A stretch of DNA of 64,000 nucleotides from Chlorella sorokiniana (Eukaryota > Chlorophyta > Trebouxiophyceae > Chlorellales > Chlorellaceae): NCBI GenBank assembly GCA_025917655.1, contig CP084609.1, forward strand, positions 1,116,001 through 1,180,000, in the 5' to 3' direction. Below the pieces are notes generated by a model. It ran no database searches. It had not been told where the DNA came from and worked only from the letters and a program-made list of their open reading frames with translations. Within the stretch, counting starts at the first letter, position 1, and every line of letters starts with the position of its first letter. Shown one piece after another: positions 21,898-32,028 of the stretch. The translations under genes and the position numbers were made by a program.

Positions 21898-24800
21898 ATG
21901 TCCACCAATTCGGGTCCCAGCAAGCGCAAGGTGCGGGGGCCTTTGAGATGGCTTGCTCGTCTCTCTTGAGCCTGTTTCAGCGTTGCTCTCGGACCTACAG
22001 TCGCTCTCCATAGGCTGCTCAATGGCAGCAGCCCCAGAGAGCTGCCAGCGGCTGCCCAGATCGCCGAACTCTCAAGCCCACGCGCAGCCGGTTGCACCTC
22101 CGGCTGTTGTTCCTGCCCCTTCAAATGTTTCCCATGTTTCCGCCGCGCATCAGCCGCGCCGCGTGAGGCCGTTGTTGTGAGGCGGCCACGAACCGCCGCC
22201 AGCTGCCGAGTGCCGGCGCCGCGTCTGCTGCCCTCACCCCCTGCCCTGCCCCCACCGCCTGTTCCATGCCCAGGGCTCGGAGCTGACGGGCGATGATCGG
22301 CCTGCGGTGAAGGCCAAGCCCCGTGTGGAGAAGAACCGGGTGTTGGTGACTGGCGGCGCGGGCTTTGTGGGCTCGCACCTCTGTGACTACCTGGTGGCCC
22401 GCGGCGATCATGTGAGGCGGGAGGCGCAACGTTTTATTTCGCATCTGTGTGGCTGTGTGTGCGTGTGCACAGCAAGCCTACAGCCACTGCAGCCGCAATC
22501 GCAGCAAAGCACTGTTGGTGTTGCCGGGACCAGCTGCTGGCTGTCTGGAGGCCTTCCCTTTTTTGCGGGACTGCCACCCACAGCTCCTGCTCTGCGGGCC
22601 GATCAGTCCTGCGTCATCACCCTGTGGTTTAGCCGAACGACGGCGGTGGGACATCCCGGCTTCGCGGCCGCTAACTCTTTGGCTCTTCCTTGCCCATGCG
22701 GCTGAACGCCCCACTCCTTCTAAAACGGCCCCCTGTCAACCTCCGATACACACACACACACGCACACGCACACGCACACGCCCCGCAGGTCATCTGCCTG
22801 GACAACTTCTTCACCGGCTCCAAGGACAACATCGCCCACCTGCTGGACCGCGAGAACTTTGAGCTGATCCGGCACGACGTGGTGGAGCCCATCCTGCTGG
22901 AGGTGGACCAGATCTACCACCTGGCCTGCCCCGCCTCACCCGTGCACTACAAGTGGGCGGGGCCACGGGGGGGGGGGGGGGTCGCCGCCGCGGGGGCAGG
23001 GCTGGGGGCAGCTGCGGCGCTGCCGCCCTGATTCTCGCTCAGCAGCTGGCTGACCTGGCCGCTGCTGCCCCCACCACACAATTGTACTGCCCCCCCCGCC
23101 CTGCGTGCAGGTACAACCCCATCAAGACCATCAAGACCTCCTTCATCGGCACCATGAACATGCTGGGCCTGGCCAAGCGCTGCCGCGCCCGCTTCCTCAT
23201 CTCCTCCACCTCGGAGGTCTACGGCGACCCGCTGCAGCACCCACAGGTGGGCCGCCCGCCCTCACTGCCAGCGCCGCATAGCCCGCGCACCCCGGCTTTA
23301 AAGGCCGACCAGACCAGACCAGAAGGGCTCGGAGCGGGGAGGACGCACTAGTAGAAGAGGGAGCTGCCGCAGGCCCGGCTGCAGCGAGCACGGCGGCCTG
23401 CGCCGGCGTGGGATGTTGCTGGGCGCGGCCTGCCCACCGAGGGCCCCCCCCCCACACTCACCCCCCCTCCCCCACACTCACACACAGACGGAGGACTACT
23501 GGGGCAACGTGAACCCCATCGGCGAGCGGTCGTGCTACGACGAGGGCAAGCGCGCCGCCGAGTGCCTCACCATGGACTACCACCGCGAGCACGGGCAGGA
23601 GGTGTGTGTGTGTGTGTGGGGGGTGCTGAGGGGGAGGATGATGAGAGTGTTAGATGGGGAGGGGATGAGGGGCAGGACGGAGAATGAGGAGCAGAACGAG
23701 GGTTTTGTCGTGGGTTTTAACGCTCGCATGAGGCACAGCCACAGGGCCAGCTGCATGAGGGAGTGAGGGAGTGGAGGGGCGCATCCTTGAAGCGAGAGCA
23801 CGGGGTGGGTCAGGCGACCGGGGTGCCCAGCGGCCAGAGGCGCAGGGCCGCATCTCTCTGAGGGCTCGCTGCCGCAGCGCTCGATCCCGATCCTTTGAAC
23901 CGTGGCCCGCTGCTCTGTGCGCCCCCTATTCCTGCCCCCAGGTCCGCATCGTGCGCATCTTCAACACCTACGGCCCCCGCATGGCGCTGGACGACGGCCG
24001 CGTGGTGTCCAACTTTGTGTCCCAGGTGGGCCGCTCGCTGCCGGGAGGGCAAGCCGGGAGCCGGTGGGCGGCCAGAGCCACGTGCCCAGTGCTTGGAGAA
24101 TCCTGCTCGCCAACCCCCACCACACACAGCAAGCGTCTGCCGCCGCAGCTTGCCGCTCGTCAGCCTGCACGGCCCGCAGCAGCAGGGTGCCGACCCGCCG
24201 ACCCCCGCCCGCCCCCTGCCTCAGGCGCTGAAGAGCGAGCCGCTGACGCTGTTTGGCGACGGCAAGCAGACGCGCTCCTTCCAGTACGTCAGCGACCTGA
24301 TTGAGGGCATGGTGCGGGTGATGGACAACGAGGAGCACATCGGCCCCTTCAACATCGGCAACCCGGGTGCGCGGCGGCGCGCCGCGGCGCAGCGCGGCCC
24401 CGCTCCTCCTGCCGCCGCACGTGCCGCCGTGTGCTGTTCGGGGTCTGAGCGGCCCCACAGGAGGCGACCTCCGCTCGCATCGCCTGCATGCATTGCACCA
24501 CTGTTGGGCCCTCCGCCTTAACGCACACACACACACACACACACACACTCCCCCGCCCGTTTCATCACAGGCGAGTTCACCATGATTGAGCTGGCAGAGG
24601 TGGTGAAGAAGGTGGTGAACCCCAACGCCGAGGTGAGGGCGGCTGCAGGCAGCCCCGCCACCCCTGGCCCGGCTGCCCCGACCCCGCGTGCTTTGGCGGC
24701 GCAGCGCAGCGCTCGCTCGCTCATCCGCCCGGCTGCCGCCCATGCCCTTGCTCGGCGCAGCTGGTGTGGGTGGAGAACACGGCGGACGACCCCTCCCGCC

Positions 24801-25290
24801 GGCGGCCCGACATCACCAAGGCCAAGACGCTGCTGGGCTGGGAGCCCAAGGTGGGTTCTGGGGAGAGTTGTGCTGGGAATGGTGGCTATTTGTGGTGTGT
24901 CTGTGTGTTGATTGTTTTTCTTGGGGGGGGCGGGGCGCGCGCGTGCGCGCAGAGGGAAAGCCCTGTGCGAGGTCAACAGCCGAGCGTCACGGAGCCAGCC
25001 TGGGGGGCCCTGGAGGTCTGAGGCCTCTGCTGCGGTGTAGCCCGCCGACCCGGGTCAGCACGCCTGCCCGCTTCCCTTCTGCCGCAGATTGCGCTCCAGG
25101 AGGGCCTGCTCAAGATGGTGGACGACTTCAAGCGGTAGGAAGGGGGCGGGGGCATGCGGGGCCGCGCCGCTGCCTGCTGGCCGCAACATCCGGCTGCATG
25201 CAGGCAGTGCGGCCCTGCTCACATCTCCACACGCCATCCTGAGTTGCTGACCCATGCAGGCGGCTCAAGATTGACGAGAACACCTCTTAA
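21898..25290 (+). CDS. UXS: UDP-glucuronic acid decarboxylase (UDP-xylose synthase)
   Basis: Converts UDP-glucuronate to UDP-xylose with bound NAD+, feeding cell-wall and glycan synthesis. It is an extended short-chain dehydrogenase. A short first exon (21898-21930, [11 protein letters not shown]) is followed by: 22274-22410 ([12 protein letters not shown], the GxxGxxG NAD site), 22789-22951 ([11 protein letters not shown]), 23111-23246 ([10 protein letters not shown] with the catalytic Ser/Thr), 23488-23601 ([11 protein letters not shown], the catalytic YxxxK), 23942-24026 ([18 protein letters not shown]), 24226-24367 ([17 protein letters not shown]), 24571-24632, 24761-24849 ([17 protein letters not shown]), 25088-25137 and the final exon ending KIDENTS at 25290. 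All phases join cleanly with no frame break. No membrane segment is seen, so the cytosolic form is likely, unless an undetected exon lies in the first intron. Confidence 0.96.
22967..22981 (+). repeat. Run of 15 G in an intron of the decarboxylase gene
   Basis: A G15 tract starts about 16 bases after the exon 3 donor, on the sense strand. It could form quadruplex structure in DNA or pre-mRNA. A similar G13 tract lies at 28335-28347, in an intron of the symporter gene. Confidence 0.8.
24523..24548 (+). repeat. (CA)n microsatellite before a splice acceptor
   Basis: A near-perfect CA repeat sits just before the pyrimidine tract and acceptor at 24570. Similar CA or GT tracts occur in introns at 22747-22780, 27992-28013, about 37700-37740 and 49256-49283. 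Confidence 0.85.
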
Positions 25291-25947
25291 GTGAGGGCCA
25301 CCTAGGCTGCTGTCCCCCAACGGCTCCCCCTATCGTCACCCCAGCATCACTCACGCTGACTGCCGCCAGAGAACAACAGCACTATTTCATTACCAGCACC
25401 CTCTCTGCCTGCATGCCCGGCCTGCTCGCCCTCCATAGCCAGCGCACTGTCAGCTCTCTTACATTATGCAGAATGTGAACAAGCCTGCGTGCTGATGGGC
25501 ACTGGGGTCGCAGAGGGGCTTTGCCACAGTCAGACAGCTAGAGAGGAGGCCTGAGAAGTTCACTGAGGGCAGCGAAGGGGGGGAGAGGAAAGAGATGGGA
25601 GAGGAAAGAGAACAGAGAAGCGTGCGGACAACGTTGGCTGCGCGGCGCCTCCTGAAGGAGCGGCGTGAGCAGCCCAGCAATGCGAGGCTTCAGCGTATGA
25701 AGGGGCGTGTTAGCTCTCAGCATCGAAACAGGACACGAACGGATAATGGGAGGGTGTGTGTTGAGTTTGGTGTGCGGAGGGGATGCTGCCAGTGCCAGCC
25801 CAGGGCCATGCGCCCTCAACAGGCTGGCCAGGCGGGAGAAGCGGCGTTAGGGTGGGTCGGCTGTGGGGGAATGCGGCCCCTTGGCAGGACTTATCAGTGG
25901 CAAAAATGCACATTGAAAAGATTAGGCAGCCTGCGATGGGCTGGAAA
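25291..25947. other. Tail-to-tail intergenic region
   Basis: About 650 bases between two convergent stop codons. On the minus strand a TGTAA lies at about 25459-25463 and could end the symporter transcript; that would give it a 3' UTR of roughly 485 bases. No gene is supported. Confidence 0.4.
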
Positions 25948-28900
25948 CTAGGGAGGCTGGGCAGCCCGCCGCCTCACACGATGGCCACGGGGTTTCGTGG
26001 GCCTGGACGGCGGCATTCTGGGGGCCAGGTCGTCGGAGGAGCGCTTGGCGCCCTCCCCCAGGTCCTTGCCGTGGTCGCTGGAGCTCTCTGCGGGCGGGGA
26101 GGCGGGGAGGCGGGGGGCCATGGGCGGGCCGGGGGCCGGGGCGGCGGGCACGGCGGCGACACACAACAGGCCCGGCCCGCGCGACTTGGCCAGCCGCAAG
26201 CGCTGCGTCACCCGTCGAGAACGACAATGACGAGCGACAAACAAAAAGCATCACAAAGGGCAGGGAGAAGGCTGGGAGGGGTGCAGGGCGTTGCGCGATG
26301 CAGGGCGCGGCTGACTGACCCGAGGCCGCCGCGGTGTCTGGGTAGAGGTCTGGGTGGGTGGCGGGGGCGGTGAAGCCGGGCACCGCGGGCGTCCTGCCCA
26401 CCCTGTTCAGCACGTAGTTGAGGGCGGCGCAGAGGATGAGGGAGCCGACGGAGACGCCGAGCGCGATCTGCGGCGGGCAGCAGGCAAAGCGTGAGGGTCG
26501 GGAGGAGCTGGCACGGGCGTGCGCGGCGGCTGCCAGCAGGGCTGCCAGGGTTGGGCGGTGCACCAGGGCGGCAGGCGAGCCCCACAGGCATATGTTCCTT
26601 CCCCCCCCTTCCTCCCCACAGGAAGAAGTCCCAGGCGTAGCCGTTGCCCATCCAGGTGTAGTTGAGGGCGCCGCTGCGGGATGGGGGAGAGGGGAGGGGG
26701 TGGGGCGGGGGACGTGCATGGGTGAGGGGTAGCGAGCAGCAGGCGGCCAACCGGCAGCCGAGGCGTTGCCAGGAGGAGCGCTGCGGCCCCTAGAGACCCC
26801 CGCCCACGTAGCAGCGATCACATGCACCCGCGCACCGCCAGCGCACTCACGCGATGTTCTTCTCCTGGTACTTGGCGGGGGCGATGCCGAGGGCGGAGTT
26901 GCCGTCGCAGGTGTCGGCGCACTCTGGGGTGAGGGCCTGGCAGTCGCAGCCAAAGGCGGCGTTGATGCGGATGGTGTCCCACTGGGAGTAGTAATACTGG
27001 CAGCCGTACACTGCGGGGGCGGCAGCAGGTGGGGGGAGGTTTGGGGTCAAGAGCAGGGGCTTGGTGCGGGCAATGCACGATGCATGCCCATGCAGGCAGC
27101 GCAGGAGGGAAGGTGGGCGCGGACGCCAGCACCCCAGGATGCTGCCGCAGGGGGCCACACCAGAGGCAGGCAGCTGTCCCAGCCCAGGCCGTGCAGGTCG
27201 GGCGGCGCTGCTTCCCCCACCCGAGGTGAGCAGGATGGAGAGGAGGCCGGAGAAGACCATGGAGGCGCCGCCCAGCACGCTGTGCAGGCTGGAGGCGAGG
27301 CCCGCGAGGACGGGGATGGCGGAGGTGCAGCAGATCATGTTGGCCAGCAGGAAGAGCTGCGGGGGGTGGGCAGCAGGGGGAGAGGGGTGAAAGGACACTC
27401 TGAGGAACAGGATCGTCAGGCGACGCAGGCCATTTCCTGGCGGGGTCTGCAGGGCGGGACAGCAGACCTTTGCACAGTGCGGCCGCCCGGCAACAGAGCT
27501 GCCGGGTCCGTGACCGCACAGCAGCCCCAAACCCCCCGTTTCCCCAAACAGTCGGTACAGGCACGAAGGCTCACGTCCAGGACTTTAAGGTCCAGGTTGT
27601 TGGGGCGGGCGCCAAGCGTGATGAGCGGGATGTTGATGAGCAGCACGGCGACGCGGGTCCAGCTGACGGGGCGGCCCTTCAGGAAGTGGGAGGAGATCCC
27701 CGCGGCCAGGCCGTTCTGCAGCCGGGAGGGGCCGAGCGGGCGGTGTGGAGGCGGCTTGGGGGAATGTGGGGGTGTAGGAAACGAGGCGCGCTCGTTTAGC
27801 TGCGGCTGTCTCCCACGTCGCGGCTAGCCCCCACCCCCCCCCCTCCCAGTGACGCCGCACCTGCAGCGAGTCCACCGCCGACATGTTCATGGCCACCGCC
27901 AGCAGCATCACCACCACGCCGATGCCGCCCGAGATGTTGTTGTTCTCATCCAGGGCGCCCAGGGTCTGCGTGGGTGGGGCGTGGGAGGGGTCGTGTGTGT
28001 GTGTGTGTGTGTGCATGCGTGTGTGTGGGCTGGTGCGTGGGTGGGTAGGGGAGGGCAGCATCATGCCCTGAGAATCCACGTGCTGAGGATGGAGCATGCC
28101 TTGCACAGCGCGGTGCGGCGCAGCCTTGCACCGTGCAATACTCGCAGCTGCACGGCAGGCAAGGGGGCACGCAGGCGGCTGTGCTGCCCACCGCGAAGAA
28201 GTAGAGGTTGAAGTCGGTGGTGTTGGGGTTGATGAGGCCGGCCCAGGCGGCCAGGATGCCGCAGAAGCCCACAAAGAAGACGACGAGCACGATGCCGATG
28301 CAGCCCAGGATGGAGCCGCGCACCAGGGAGCTGCGGGGGGGGGGGGGCGCCCGCACAACCAGGTCAGAGCATGCAGGGGGCGGGCGCTGCTGCATGCAGG
28401 GGGCGGGGCGGCGCTGTGGTGCTTTGCCGCTGGCACCCGACAGCAGCGCCCGGGCGCCCAGCCTGTGCCGCGCTGCCCGCACCGGGCGGTCGGCGGAGGC
28501 CCAGGCGCGCTGCCACATGGCCTCGGAGAAGACGGTGGCGGTGAAGAGGGAGGCGGGCATGACAAAGATGGAGGAGTAGCCGGGCTTGTTGGTGCCCGCC
28601 AAGCAGAAGCCGTTGGGGTTCTGCGTCCCTGCGCGGTGAATGCAGCGGCGGGCAGGGGGCCGGTGCCGTCATGGGGCGCCCGCGGTGCAGGCAAGGCGCT
28701 GGCCGCCGGGCTGAGGCGGCGGCAGCCCTGCTGGACACTGCACGCCCAGCGTTCGGCGCTCGGCATCGCTGTATCGAGGGACATGAGTCCGCACCCACGC
28801 AGTTGTTGGCGCAGCAGTCGTCCGGGAAGGGGATGGGGAGGGTGTAGCGGAACTTGACCGCAACGTAGATCACAGACACGGTGAAGAAGCAGACGACGGC

Positions 28901-30283
28901 GATACCTGCGGAGCGGCGGTGGGTGGCGGCTATCGGGTGCGGCACCCTGCGTTTGCCGTTTGTCGAGGGAGCAACGGGGCAGGCAAGGAGGAAGGCTGCA
29001 CAGTCGAGGGTGGATGCAGGGCCCGCTGAGGACCCAGCCGGCACCCACGCATGCCAGGTGAACACGCCCCCAGCCTCGCGCCCGCAGACCCCCCGCGCGC
29101 ACCCTGCACGGTGTCTGTGACGATGGAGATGAAGAGGCCGCCGTAGTAGGTGTAGAGCAGGGTGAGCACGCCCACGGTGATGGTGATGGCATAGGACTTG
29201 GAGCCCAGGTAGACCCCAAACAGGGTGCCAATGGTGGTGAACTCGGCCAGCATGGCTGGGGGGGTGGGGGTGGGGGGACGGGCTGGGAGGAGCACACGGT
29301 GGGGCCCCAGGCTGGGGAAGCGACGCGCTCATTCCGCGGCAGCAGGCGTGACCGAGGGCGCCAGTTCCCCGCTGCTGCTGTTAGACCGCCCTGGCTGCTG
29401 GCCCCCAGGTGGCTCACCGATGGACATGTTGAAGAGGCAGAGCAGCACCACGTACGACTTGGCCACGTAGCCGTACCGCCAGCCCATGAAGTCGGTGAGG
29501 GACAGCACGTTGGGAACCTTGCGCTGCACATGGTGTGCGCTTGTGTGGTGGGTGGGTGGGCTGGCGGGGCCAATGTGCATGTTGTTGGGGGACGGGGTTC
29601 GGGCATGGGCAAGGCCACCGCAAGCCGGCTCTGCCAGCGCAGCGCGGCGTACTGCGGAGCGTTGCTTCGGTTCGCATCGGGCCCCCTGCCGGCACACGAC
29701 TGCCCTGTTGACAATCCCTTCCCCCACCTTCCCCATCTCCCCACGCACCCGGATCAGGTCACCAGCAAAGGCGATCATGAGGACGGGGAGGCCGGAGGAG
29801 AGGGAGTAGAAGACGAGGCCGATGGCGCCCGCTCCGTAGTTGAAGGCCGACCCCGTGTAGGACGGCGGCGAGGAGATGACCCAGGCGCCGAGCGCGCCCG
29901 CGAAGAAGGACCAGCCAAGGCGGAAGACGCCCACCTGGCAGGAACACAGCGGGGGGAGAGCCTGATGGGGCTTGCCGCCTCGGGCGGCACGGCTGCCAGC
30001 TCAACCAGCGCTGCACAGCCCCGGCGCCCCGCCAATGCACAGGGCCCTTTTTCAATGCATGTTCTGATGCAGGAAGCGGGGCAGGCCTGCAGTCTGGGCG
30101 CCATGCTGGACGCGGAGCAGCACCCACCTGGCGGCGGGCGGTGATGAACTCCTCCTGGTCATACTTGATCTCCTGGTGCCGCCGCCGCCGCAGGAAGGTG
30201 TAAATCAGCGCAAAGCCGGTGAAGAAGGCCAGCAGCGCGCCAGACAGCGACCAGACGAGGGCCTGGTAGCCGGCGAGGTCCAT
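25948..30283 (-). CDS. Sodium:solute symporter family (SSS/SLC5-like) transporter
   Basis: Multi-pass plasma or organelle membrane transporter of the LeuT fold; substrate unknown. The ATG at 30283 opens MDLAGYQALVWSLSGALLAF and a first helix. Exons in order: 30128-30283; 29749-29934 (LGWSFFAGALGAWVISSPPS, GLPVLMIAFAGDLIR); about 29420-29523 (LSLTDFMGWRYGYVAKSYVV); 29105-29254 (EFTTIGTLFGVYLGSK, LYTYYGGLFISIVTDTVQG, a strong SSS signature); 28797-28907; 28483-28629 (GYSSIFVMPASLFTATVF, MWQRAWA); 28190-28334; 27860-27966 (VVVMLLAVAMNMSAVDSLQ); 27573-27718 (WTRVAVLLINIPLITLG); 27224-27359 (CCTSAIPVLAGLASSL); 26848-27013; about 26620-26677; 26318-26473 (GVSVGSLILCAALNYVLNRV). The tail is hydrophilic (SSDHGKDLGEGAKRSSDD) to the stop at 25948. 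Two Cys-rich loops (DDCCANNC; GCDCQ...CADTC) probably form disulfides. It could be a urea (DUR3) or other substrate class; I cannot decide. Confidence 0.85.
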
Positions 30284-31043
30284 GGCGGGCGGCGAGCTGC
30301 GGGGGCCGGCAACTTGGCGTGAGGCGGCGGCAGTGGGGGCGACTTGCGTCCTGGCAGCTCTTCACCGGTTGCATGCTCAATCTGATCGATACTTGACATC
30401 TGCCGAAGCAATCCCGAGCGCCCGGCAGTGGCGCTGACGGCCGCCGGCTGGCCTCTGTCTGGCATGCAGGGCGTGGAGCAGTGACATACACGGCTGCTCA
30501 AAGCGAGACCTCAAAACGACCCGTACCGTTCCTTTGCACACCTTTCTGGCAATCGGTCTGTAGCGGGCCGAGCGGAGCCAAGTTTGGGTGCCAAAAGACG
30601 AGATGCCCGCCGTGATATATGTCAGGGGCTCAGTTTGAGCCACAATACTGCCCGATGTCACGCTACAGTGGCTCGAGTGGGTGCTGCCATTCTGCAGTTT
30701 TGGCGTTTTCAGAGACGTGCCACGCGTAGCAGGATAGCGGCAGGTCGAGCAATTCCTCGAAGCCGCTCAGCATTCTCGTTGTGTGGCGCATTGCTGACAA
30801 TGTACGCAAGGCGATGGGAGCCAGCATGCTCTGGGGCGCCTGTGGTCCTGCGCAGGGCCATCGCCCGAGGGCAACACCAGCAGCGCAGTTCCTACTTCTT
30901 CTTTTCTGCCCTGCTAGCTCGTCCACCCAGCTTGCTCCACCTCTTGGTCAGCAATGTCAGCTTGTATGCGGCCCAAAGCTTGAAGGGGAATGTCGCTGGC
31001 TTGATGGCGGCCCGCACACACAGGCTTTCTGCCAGCGAGACTG
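30284..31043. other. Region upstream of the symporter, no gene seen
   Basis: About 760 bases between the symporter start and the stop of the next minus-strand gene. It should hold the symporter promoter and the small gene's 3' UTR. Open frames on both strands lack recognisable motifs. Confidence 0.4.
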
Positions 31044-31723
31044 TCAACCGCGGGGTCGGCGCCTGGCGCCTGCGATGCACAAGCGAACGGGGGGCGATCC
31101 GGGCGGGTTTTCCGTATTAATTGCTCCCCTCTGGTTGCCTCTGCGCGACAGCTTGACGGCAAGTGCCACCCCCAAACTCCGGACAGCCTTTGCGGGTGTG
31201 CCCACCTTGCTCAGCCAGCTCAGCTTCTGCATGGTGGCAGTCGCCTGCAGCATTGCCGCATCGTACGCCTGCCGTGCTGCTGCTGCACGCTTGCTGTTGG
31301 CGATCGCCGTCGTCAGCGGGCGGGCCACGGTTTTGGAGGGCTGTGCAGCGTAACAGGCCTGCAGCAGCGGCGATCACTGAAGGTTGATATGTCGTCGCAA
31401 AAGACTGAGCAGCTTGTGGCGGAAAGCCGTCCGCACACTCACCGTCCAAAATCCAATCGCCATGAAGAGGCCCACTACCTGCGCCAGACAACAAGCAACC
31501 TTTCACTTGGCATTTACGGCGCGCGCCCCAGGAGTGCAGGCGGCGGCAGCCGCTGCAGGCTGGTTTGGTGTCCCGGCCAATCGCAACTTACTTCATGGAT
31601 GATTATAGCGGGTGGAATGTCTTGCGGGCTCAGGCCGCGCTCCTCAAAGTAGGCAGAGAACTTTGCGACTGCCCGCTCCCATCCGCTCTTTTTGGGTATG
31701 GATGCAGCAGCAGGACCAACCAT
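31044..31723 (-). CDS. Small single-pass membrane protein, unrecognised
   Basis: Three exons join in phase to about 160 residues: 31592-31723 (MVGPAAASIPKKSGWERAVA, then SAYFEERGLSPQDIPPAI, ending IIIHE at a gtaagt donor), 31443-31478 (VVGLFMAIGFWT), and 31047-31358 (ACYAAQPSKTVARPL, KRAAAARQAYDAAMLQATAT, KLSWLSKVGTPAKAV), stop at 31044. The exon 1-2 junction gives one hydrophobic segment (AIIIHEVVGLFMAIGFWTA), followed by an Ala/Lys/Arg-rich helix. Canonical splice sites and matching phases support a real gene. The amphipathic start and single helix would suit a mitochondrial or plastid membrane subunit, but this is inference and no family is recognised. The last 25 residues are Pro/Arg-rich and less convincing. 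Confidence 0.6.
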
Positions 31724-32028
31724 GATATACTACAATAATGAAATCACCACTGATCCGCCCGCTTCACGCGAAAAGGAATCCCGAAGCAGTACATGGCAGC
31801 GAATCCGCTAAGTGAAGGGAGATGCATGTGGCAATCAAATGTGAGCAGCTAGGCTTCACAAGTATCAGAGCATTGAAGATGGGGTTGAGGGGGAATGAGC
31901 AGGCAGAGAGGACAGCAGCTTGGGCTAGCTGGGCGTCGGGCATCTGGTCAGTCGGTGGGGTCGAGTAGGATAAGCAGAAGGATGCGACACGAATGAACTT
32001 GGTGGGTTGAAGAATGCTGGAGCTACGC
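31724..32028. other. Short intergenic region, no gene seen
   Basis: About 300 bases between the small membrane protein gene and the 3' end of the WDR76 homologue, both on the minus strand. It is AT-richer than the flanks and no RNA gene or ORF is convincing. Confidence 0.4.

Noticed and set aside
22747-22780. CA-rich tract as a CRISPR-like or structured repeat
   Set aside because: It is a simple dinucleotide microsatellite in an intron with no spacers.
27585-29744. A 719-codon open frame on the minus strand through the symporter
   Set aside because: It reads across several introns in a frame other than the transporter's and is mostly Pro/Ser/Cys-rich. The spliced SSS exons explain the region.
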